Below, piece by piece: positions 58,905 through 64,000 of a stretch of DNA of 64,000 nt. This DNA comes from JBFLVT01 sp036804525 (lineage in GTDB: Bacteria; Bacillota; Desulfotomaculia; Desulfotomaculales; JASEER01), in the NCBI GenBank assembly GCA_036804525.1, contig DAIRSE010000008.1, positions 1 through 64,000 on the forward strand. The letters run 5' to 3'. Position 1 is the stretch's first letter. Each line of letters starts with the position of its first letter. The notes under the pieces were generated by a model. It made no database searches. It saw only the letters and a list, made by a program, of their open reading frames with translations, and was not told where the DNA came from. Made by a program: the position numbers and the translations under genes.

Positions 58905-59155
58905 GATACAGTGAAGTGTCTACAAGCGATGGCGCCCTGGGAGGGTGCCTGTTTTTTTGGGGCGTCGACATCGCCCCCGGCGGCCGCCCGAGGCGGTGCG
59001 TTAAACGGTAAGGAAGCCAGGAAGGTCCGGGCACCGGTGCCCCGAGAGACTGCTGCTACAGTCCCGGGGCTTTTTGTTTCCCGGTTACCTGTTGGGCAGT
59101 GAAGCCCCTGAGGCGACGTATATGTGGCCGTCGGGGGCTTTCTGTTTTTCTAAAC
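58905..59155 (+). promoter_or_regulatory. Nif leader with ANTAR-like hairpin and three tandem terminators
   Basis: The leader starts with GAUAC-AGUGAA-GUGUC, a 5-bp stem with a hexaloop having A at position 1 and G at position 4, the mark of ANTAR antiterminator targets. T1: GGCGCCC-tggga-GGGTGCC then seven T (58931-58958). T2: GCCCCG..GACTG-ctgcta-CAGTC..CGGGGC then TTTTTG (59039-59076). T3: AAGCCCC..GGGGCTT then TCTGTTTTTC (59102-59150). A GGGGCG/CGCCCC hairpin lies between T1 and T2. A second ANTAR hexaloop beside T1 (AUGGCG) has a poor stem. Transcription into nifH must pass three stops, so processive antitermination or ligand control is likely. Confidence 0.6.
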
Positions 59156-59195
59156 ACGGTTGAGGAAGTCGTAACACCAAAAAGGAGGGCTTGCG

Positions 59196-60023
59196 GTGAC
59201 AAGAAAGGTTGCGATTTACGGAAAGGGCGGCATTGGTAAATCTACGACCACCCAGAACACGGCGGCGGCGCTCAGCTATTTCTGGGGGAAAAAGGTCATG
59301 ATCCACGGCTGTGACCCGAAGGCCGATTCCACCCGCCTGATCCTGGGCGGGAAGTCACAGGTCACGGTGATGGACACCCTACGGGAGGAGGGAGAAGAGG
59401 CGGTAACCCCGGACCGGGTCATCAAAACCGGTTTCGGCGGCATCAAGTGTGTCGAGTCCGGAGGGCCGGAGCCGGGGGTGGGCTGCGCCGGCCGTGGCGT
59501 GATTACGGCGATCAACCTGATGGAGGAACACGAGGCTTATACCCCGGACCTTGACTTTGTTTTCTTTGATGTCCTTGGTGACGTCGTGTGTGGCGGGTTT
59601 GCCATGCCGGTCCGCGAAGGGAAGGCGCAGGAGATTTACATTGTGGCCTCGGGGGAGATGATGGCCCTATACGCGGCCAATAACATCTGCCGCGGCATGG
59701 TAAAGTATGCCGAGCAGAGCGGCGTGCGCCTGGGCGGAATTATCTGCAACAGCAGGAACGTTGACGGCGAGCGCGAGCTGATGGAGGAATTCTGTTCCCG
59801 AATCGGGACTCAGATGATCCAGTTTGTGCCGCGCGACAACATCGTCCAGAAGGCCGAGTTCAACCGCCAGACGGTCACCCAGTTTGCGCCGGACAGTAAC
59901 CAGGCTATGGTTTACAGGGAACTGGGCGAGAAGATCATCAACAATCAGCATTTCGTCATTCCAAAACCTATGACGATGGACGAGATGGAAGCGCTGGTCG
60001 TCAAATACGGACTGCTCGATTGA
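59196..60023 (+). CDS. nifH: Nitrogenase iron protein (NifH/AnfH type)
   Basis: A 275-residue ATP-dependent reductase from GTG 59196 after AAGGAGGGC. P-loop KGGIGKSTTTQN near residues 9-20; the [4Fe-4S] ligands Cys in GVGCAGRGV (about 97) and DVVCGGFAMP (about 132); the Arg of the CAGRG motif that can be ADP-ribosylated is present. Throughout it is closest, by memory, to AnfH of Fe-only nitrogenase (MTRKVAIYGKGGIGKSTTTQ start and QNTAAALSYF). It delivers electrons to the NifDK protein encoded downstream. First gene of nifH-I1-I2-D-K-E. Confidence 0.95.
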   Translation: MTRKVAIYGKGGIGKSTTTQNTAAALSYFWGKKVMIHGCDPKADSTRLILGGKSQVTVMDTLREEGEEAVTPDRVIKTGFGGIKCVESGGPEPGVGCAGRGVITAINLMEEHEAYTPDLDFVFFDVLGDVVCGGFAMPVREGKAQEIYIVASGEMMALYAANNICRGMVKYAEQSGVRLGGIICNSRNVDGERELMEEFCSRIGTQMIQFVPRDNIVQKAEFNRQTVTQFAPDSNQAMVYRELGEKIINNQHFVIPKPMTMDEMEALVVKYGLLD

Positions 60024-60041
60024 GAAGAGGAGGCAAAAAAG

Positions 60042-60359
60042 ATGAAGCTGATCAGAGCCATCGTACGACCCGAAAAGGTGGATGAAATTGTCGACGAGCT
60101 CAAGCAGGCGGGTTACCCGGCCTTGACCCGCATGGACGTGGTCGGCCGCGGCAAGCAGGTGGGCATTCGCGTGGGCAGTGTCCACTATGATGAGATCCCG
60201 AAGGTGATGCTGATGATCGTGGCCGACGACCACAGGGTGGAAGATATTATGGGCATTATTGCCAGGGCCGGGTACACCGGCAACTTCGGCGACGGCAAGA
60301 TCTTCGTGAGCCCGGTTGAGGACGCCTACACCATCAGAACCGGCAGCCGGGAACTGTAG
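60042..60359 (+). CDS. nifI1: PII-like nitrogenase regulator NifI1
   Basis: A 105-residue GlnB-family protein, starting MKLIRAIVRPEKVDEIVDEL. The T-loop region is short (GRGKQVGIRVGSVHYDEIPK) and lacks the uridylylated Tyr of classical GlnB. Position between nifH and nifD is that of nifI1 in anaerobic bacteria and methanogens, where NifI1/NifI2 bind NifDK and switch it off in response to ammonium, relieved by 2-oxoglutarate. AGGAGG lies 12 bases before the ATG. Confidence 0.92.
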   Translation: MKLIRAIVRPEKVDEIVDELKQAGYPALTRMDVVGRGKQVGIRVGSVHYDEIPKVMLMIVADDHRVEDIMGIIARAGYTGNFGDGKIFVSPVEDAYTIRTGSREL

Positions 60360-60418
60360 GGGTGCCGGGAACCACACAACTGAGGACCGTCTCAGCGGTC
60401 GTTCGGGAGGAGTATAAG

Positions 60419-60784
60419 TTGAAGGAAATTATGGCAATCATCCGGCCCAATAAAATGCATGCCACCAAGGAGGCCCTTGTAGCCAAGGGTTTTCCCGCCC
60501 TGACTGCCCAGAAAGTACTGGGACGCGGTAAACAGCGGGGCGTGGCCGAGGAGCTCACCTTCAGGATCGATCCCAACCTGGTGGATTTAAACGGGCATAT
60601 GACTTATGTTCCTAAACGTATGTTAACTATCGTCGTCGATGATGACCAGGTGCAGGAAGTGATTGAGACAATCATGGCGACTAACCGTACAGGCGCGATT
60701 GGTGACGGGCGTATCTTCGTCCTTCCCATTGAGGAAGCGGTACGCATGCGCACCGGGGAGACCGGACCAACGGCCATCAAGTAA
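60419..60784 (+). CDS. nifI2: PII-like nitrogenase regulator NifI2
   Basis: A 121-residue GlnB-family protein from TTG 60419 after GGGAGGAG, giving MKEIMAIIRPNKMHATKEAL. The longer T-loop (GRGKQRGVAEELTFRIDPNL) is typical of NifI2. The C-terminal GDGRIFVLPIEEAVRMRTGE is the PII C-loop. It would act with NifI1 as a complex on the nitrogenase component encoded next. Confidence 0.92.
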   Translation: MKEIMAIIRPNKMHATKEALVAKGFPALTAQKVLGRGKQRGVAEELTFRIDPNLVDLNGHMTYVPKRMLTIVVDDDQVQEVIETIMATNRTGAIGDGRIFVLPIEEAVRMRTGETGPTAIK

Positions 60785-60811
60785 CGTTTATATGAGCGAG
60801 GAGGGAGAAAT

Positions 60812-62221
60812 GTGCCCCTGATCACCTTAAAATGCGATACAGCCATACCCGAACGGGGCCGGCACACCTACGTCCACGACAAGGATGAGCCTGTCATCCC
60901 CCGGTGTAACGCTCCTACTATTCCCGGGGATATGACCGAGCGCGGGTGAGCGTTCGCCGGTGCCCGCGGGGTCGTGGGCGGACCAATTAACGACATCATC
61001 CAGATGGTGCACGCACCGGTGGGCTGCGCCTTCTATACATGGGCGACCCGGAGGCACATGTCCGACGTGCATACCTGGGCCTTGCCGGGCAAATTGACCA
61101 ACAGCGCTTTTAACCGCCGTTACTGTTTTGTTACCGACATGCAAGAAAAAGACGTGGTCTTCGGCGGGGTGAAAAAGCTCAAAAACGCGTGTCTTGAGGC
61201 ACTCCAACTGTTCCCCGAGGCCCGGGGCCTGATCTTGTTTACCACCTGTACCACCGGGCTGATCGGTGACGACGTGAGGGCGGTAGCCAAACAGGTGGAA
61301 AAGGAGACCGGAAAACCGATCTTTTCCATCGAGTCTCCCGGTTGCTCAGGCGTAAGCCAATCCCGAGGGCACCACGACTTCAACCACCAGTTCTACGCGC
61401 AGATAAGGGCGCTTCGGGAGCGGCGGCCCGAACTCTGCTTGAAAGAAGAGGAAAAGACACCCTATGATGCCGTCCTGATCGGGGAATACAACATGGACTG
61501 GGACCTGCGCGTCATCCTGCCACTGTTTGAGCGCATCGGAGTCCGTATCCTCTGTACCTTCTCGGGCAATGCCTCCATTGAGGACCTGGTGAAGATGCCC
61601 GACGCCAAGCTGAACATTGTGCACTGCCAGCGTTCGGCCACCTATATCGCCGACCTGATCAAAGAGGGGTACGACGTTCCCTATATCAGAGCCTCTTTGT
61701 TCGGCCTGCACCAGACCTCCAAGGCCTTGCGGGAAACGGCCAAGTGGTTCGGCCTTGAGGAGCGGGCGGAAGCCGTGATTGCCGAGGAAATGGCCCGCGT
61801 CTGGCCGGCCCTGGAGTATTACCGCGAACGGCTGCGCGGCAAGAAGGCGGCCATCTATGTAGGCGGGCCGCGCGTATGGCACTGGATCAAGGTGCTGGAG
61901 GAACTCGGGATGGAGGTGGTGGCCTGCGCCTGCACCTTCGCCCACGAGGATGACTATGAGAAAATTAACGAGAAGCTTCCCAACGGCGTGCTGGTCATCG
62001 ACAACCCCAATGAGTTTGAAATCGAGGAAATGCTCGAAACCTGCAAGCCCGACCTGTTCCTGACCGGGCTCAAGGAAAAGTTTCTGGGGCGCAAGATGGG
62101 CTATGCCACCCTGAACTCGCATTCGTACGAGAAGGGACCGTATGCCGGTTTCGCGGGATTCGTCAACTTTGCCCGGGACATTTATCAAGCGGTGTCGGCG
62201 CCGGTTTGGAAACTCATTTAG
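60812..62221 (+). CDS. nifD: Nitrogenase alpha subunit with in-frame TGA at the P-cluster cysteine (codon 46)
   Basis: The frame from GTG 60812 (GAGGAGGGA upstream) encodes 469 residues if TGA 60947-60949 is read through. The N-terminus (LKCDTAIPERGRH; APTIPGDMTERG) is VnfD/AnfD-like. The TGA replaces the invariant Cys of 'RGCAxxG' (Cys62 of A. vinelandii NifD), a P-cluster ligand. Other key residues are intact: Cys72 (APVGC) and Cys146 (FTTCTTGLIGDD) for the P-cluster, Cys272 (NIVHCQRS) and His437 (NSHSYEKG) for the cofactor, and the SQSRGHH segment. TGC/TGU to TGA is one substitution. A SECIS-like hairpin follows. Options: selenocysteine, nonsense mutation, base error, or a shortened protein from GTG 60974, which would lack the ligand. 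TGA is a normal stop for other genes here. Confidence 0.85.
60950..60984 (+). promoter_or_regulatory. Candidate bacterial SECIS element after nifD TGA
   Basis: Downstream of UGA the RNA can form GGU(60959-61)/ACC(60982-84), a GG bulge, then GCCCGC(60962-67)/GUGGGC(60974-79) with loop GGGGUC (60968-73). The loop begins 19 nt after the UGA, near the 18 nt of E. coli fdhF, contains GGUC as that element does, and has G in the first two loop positions, a requirement of bacterial SECIS models. The bulge is on the 3' strand, unlike the U-bulge of fdhF. High GC and coding constraint could produce this by chance. Confidence 0.45.
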
Positions 62222-62294
62222 GTAATGCCGGGGCAAGGCGTGCCGGCAAAAGAACATTAAATAAATCTAACCAGCTAGTAAAGGGGAGGGAGTT

Positions 62295-63758
62295 ATGGCC
62301 AAAGACATTCCGATCGAGGGCATCACCTACCAGCAGCTGGCTATCAAAAAGGTGCCCCTCAGTGAAAGCTACGTTCCCCGGGATGAGACGCTCATCCCTT
62401 CCGGTAATCGTACCGTGGTGGTGAACCCCTGTCGGACCTGCATGCCGTTCGGAGCTATGTTCGCCGGACTGGGGATGCACCGCGGCATACCTTTCGTCCA
62501 GGGCGCTCAGGGCTGCACCACGTACGTACGTTACACCTTCTGCCGCATCTTCCAGGAGCCGGCGTCCATCGCCAACGCCTCTTTCCACGAGGACGCGGCC
62601 GTTTTCGGGGGGCGCAAGAACTTCAAGCACGGTATCCGCAACCTGGTCGTACGCTACAAGCCTGACGTAATCACGGTAGTGACGACCTGTTCATCCGAGA
62701 TCATCGGCGACGACATGGTCAGTTTTATTAAGGAGGCCCGCAAGCTTCTCGTTAAGGAACTGGGAGAGGAGGAAGGGAACCGGGTTAAACTCGTCCTCGT
62801 CAACACCCCAAGTTTCGCCGGTTCCCACGTCGCCGGCTACGACCGCGCCGCGAAGGCCTTTTTGGAGACGCTGGCTAAGGACCGCTCGACAACGAACAAC
62901 AAGGTGAACATTATCCCCGGCATGCTGATGCCGGGAGACATCCGGGAAATCAAACACATGCTTGCCGAAATGGGCATCGAGGCGCATATCCTGTTCGACA
63001 TCAGCGACGTCTTCGACACGCCTTTGATGCCGCCGCAGATCATGCCCTATTATCCTGAGGGTGGCACCCGGGTGGCAGATGTTGAAGACATGGGAAACTC
63101 TCTGGCCACTTTTGCGCTCTGCCGGAACGAAGGCGGGCTGGGGGCCCGTTACCTGGAACAGAAGTTCGAAATCCCGGCCTTTGTCGGGCCGCTGCCGATA
63201 GGTGTCAAGTACACCGACCTGTTCCTCCAGCGTCTTTCCCAGGTCACCGGCAGGGAGGTCCCGCCCTCCCTGAAAAAGGAGCGGGGCCGGCTGCTCGATT
63301 TCATGGCCGACACCCTGCACCACACAATGATGAAGAAGGTGGCCGTCTTCGGCGACCCGGACATCGTCACCGGCATTACGCGCTTTGTATGTGAGCTGGG
63401 TATGGAGCCGGTAGCCGTAATGAGCGGAACGGCGACCAAGACGTTTACCGAAGACATCGAAGAGATCGTAAGCGAGTTCGGGGCCAAACCGCTGATTCTA
63501 AACGGCAGCGACCTGTTCGAGTTTGAGGAAGCGCTGAAGAAGATGCCCGTAGAGGTCATTATCGGGAACTCCAAGGGTGTCGACATCTCCAAAGAATTGG
63601 GCGTACCGCTTGTCAGGGCCGGTTTGTTCGTTTACGACCGCGTCGGTTATTACAAGCGTCCAATAATCGGTTACCGGGGAGGGGAACGCTTCCTGGCCGA
63701 CCTGGTGAACGCCATTCTGGATTACGGCTATCCCGGGGCCCGGACGGAGCAGTTGTAA
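62295..63758 (+). CDS. nifK: Nitrogenase beta subunit
   Basis: A 487-residue subunit from ATG 62295 after AAGGGGAGGGAG. P-cluster ligands are present: Cys49 (NPCRTCMPFGAM, with an extra Cys46), Cys74 (GAQGCTTYVRY) and Cys132 (VTTCSSEIIGDD); the Ser of NTPSFAGSHVAGYD corresponds to the beta-Ser188 region. The product is full length. It forms the alpha2beta2 component with NifD. The gene follows nifD by 73 bp with no anfG/vnfG delta-subunit gene between, so the complex appears NifDK-like although NifH and NifD resemble alternative types. Confidence 0.93.
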   Translation: MAKDIPIEGITYQQLAIKKVPLSESYVPRDETLIPSGNRTVVVNPCRTCMPFGAMFAGLGMHRGIPFVQGAQGCTTYVRYTFCRIFQEPASIANASFHEDAAVFGGRKNFKHGIRNLVVRYKPDVITVVTTCSSEIIGDDMVSFIKEARKLLVKELGEEEGNRVKLVLVNTPSFAGSHVAGYDRAAKAFLETLAKDRSTTNNKVNIIPGMLMPGDIREIKHMLAEMGIEAHILFDISDVFDTPLMPPQIMPYYPEGGTRVADVEDMGNSLATFALCRNEGGLGARYLEQKFEIPAFVGPLPIGVKYTDLFLQRLSQVTGREVPPSLKKERGRLLDFMADTLHHTMMKKVAVFGDPDIVTGITRFVCELGMEPVAVMSGTATKTFTEDIEEIVSEFGAKPLILNGSDLFEFEEALKKMPVEVIIGNSKGVDISKELGVPLVRAGLFVYDRVGYYKRPIIGYRGGERFLADLVNAILDYGYPGARTEQL

Positions 63759-64000
63759 TGAGTATGCTTAAAGAGACTCCCGGATGTGTTATGCCCCTGC
63801 GTGTTCCCTTTCTCGATGCGGCCCGGGCGGAGCACGGCACATTGAAGAACATTGCCGTGCCCGTGCTGCCGGCCTGCGACAGGCGTACCGTTCCCGGCGT
63901 CCTGTCGCAGAGGGCTTGCGCTTACTACGGGGCGCGGTGGTTTCTGGCGCCGCTGAAGGACGTCGTCCACCTTGTGCACGGCCCCATATCCTGTGCGTAC
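63758..64000 (+). CDS. nifE: Nitrogenase cofactor scaffold NifE (partial, cut by window end)
   Basis: ATG at 63758 overlaps the nifK stop (TAATG). The 81 visible codons read MSMLKETPGCVMPLRVPFLD, then QRACAYYGARWFLAPLKDVV and HLVHGPISCAY at the edge. The paralogous position to the nifD TGA is here a normal TGC (RACAYYG). NifE with NifN is the scaffold on which the iron-only or molybdenum cofactor precursor is matured. The frame is open to base 64000. Confidence 0.88.
   Translation, partial: MSMLKETPGCVMPLRVPFLDAARAEHGTLKNIAVPVLPACDRRTVPGVLSQRACAYYGARWFLAPLKDVVHLVHGPISCAY

Noticed and set aside
59005..59030. Cobalamin-type AGCCAGGAAG element in the nif leader
   Set aside because: The AAGCCAGGAAGGTCC resembles a B12 box but the rest of the aptamer is missing.
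60974..62221. NifD starting at GTG 60974, ignoring the TGA
   Set aside because: It has no ribosome site, would lack the P-cluster cysteine and 54 conserved N-terminal codons, and the upstream GTG 60812 has a good site and VnfD-like sequence.
60812..62221. Genome-wide reassignment of TGA to Cys or Trp
   Set aside because: Many intact genes here, for example nifH, use TGA as the normal stop.
1..64000. CRISPR array, rRNA or tRNA genes
   Set aside because: No regularly spaced direct repeats and no recognisable rRNA or tRNA sequence was found by eye; a tRNAscan/Infernal run could detect what I missed.

Overview
The window reads as chromosomal DNA of an anaerobic, probably spore-forming Bacillota (Clostridia; Desulfotomaculum/Pelotomaculum/Moorella-like). 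That placement is an inference. It rests on the moderately high GC, strong GGAGG ribosome sites with many GTG/TTG starts, a double-cubane-cluster 2-hydroxyacyl-CoA dehydratase-family protein, rubrerythrin/PerR, VanW and copper-amine-oxidase-N wall proteins, DUF1540/DUF2007/DUF2933 small proteins, and a nitrogenase operon carrying two GlnB-like nifI genes. No rRNA, tRNA or CRISPR array was recognised.

Layout. 0.2-5.3 kb: copper locus (CopA ATPase, DUF2933 protein, Met-rich secreted peptide, two 4-Cys helical proteins). 5.5-12.6 kb: small metal/redox proteins, a MarR regulator with a GNAT acetyltransferase interrupted by an in-frame TGA, YbaK, a SIMPL-domain protein, AraC-AzlCD. 12.7-19.7 kb: small coiled-coil protein, a long leader with repeated hairpin/terminator modules, then a methyltransferase and a complete nickel/peptide-type ABC importer. 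19.7-24.6 kb: gene remnants and an arsenic-type locus (ArsP-like permease, thioredoxin-fold proteins, DGC protein, ACR3). 24.6-29.6 kb: second copy of the leader before a CbiM-type cobalt permease, then, on the minus strand, a four-gene envelope operon headed by a c-di-GMP-I riboswitch. 29.8-43.5 kb: cysteine synthase, a repeat-rich exported protein, zinc ribbon and MEDS proteins, EamA transporter, orphan DNA methyltransferase, NitT/TauT-type ABC importer with CBS and cupin genes, and a wall hydrolase. 43.6-51.3 kb: Rrf2 regulator divergent from cydABDC, then a PerR/rubrerythrin pair in which PerR is frameshifted. 52-58.8 kb: double-cubane protein, small proteins, Ca2+-type ATPase. 58.8 kb to the end: nifH-nifI1-nifI2-nifD-nifK-nifE (cut by the right edge), preceded by a leader with three tandem terminators.

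The most striking observation is nifD. Its reading frame runs from 60812 to 62221 but contains one TGA at codon 46, exactly where alpha subunits have the invariant cysteine that ligates the P-cluster (Cys62 in Azotobacter NifD). A GC-rich hairpin with apical loop GGGGUC follows 18 nt after the TGA, as expected for a bacterial SECIS. Selenocysteine at a nitrogenase P-cluster is therefore a testable possibility; the alternatives are a nonsense mutation or a base-call error. A second in-frame TGA, in the GNAT gene at 7777, sits in a very similar local sequence context.

The region also shows clear gene decay: C-terminal tails of an EAL protein, an O-acetylhomoserine sulfhydrylase-like enzyme, MetE, a family-4 uracil-DNA glycosylase and an aminotransferase survive without their upstream parts. 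That lowers the prior for exotic readings of interrupted genes, but the nif operon itself looks intact.
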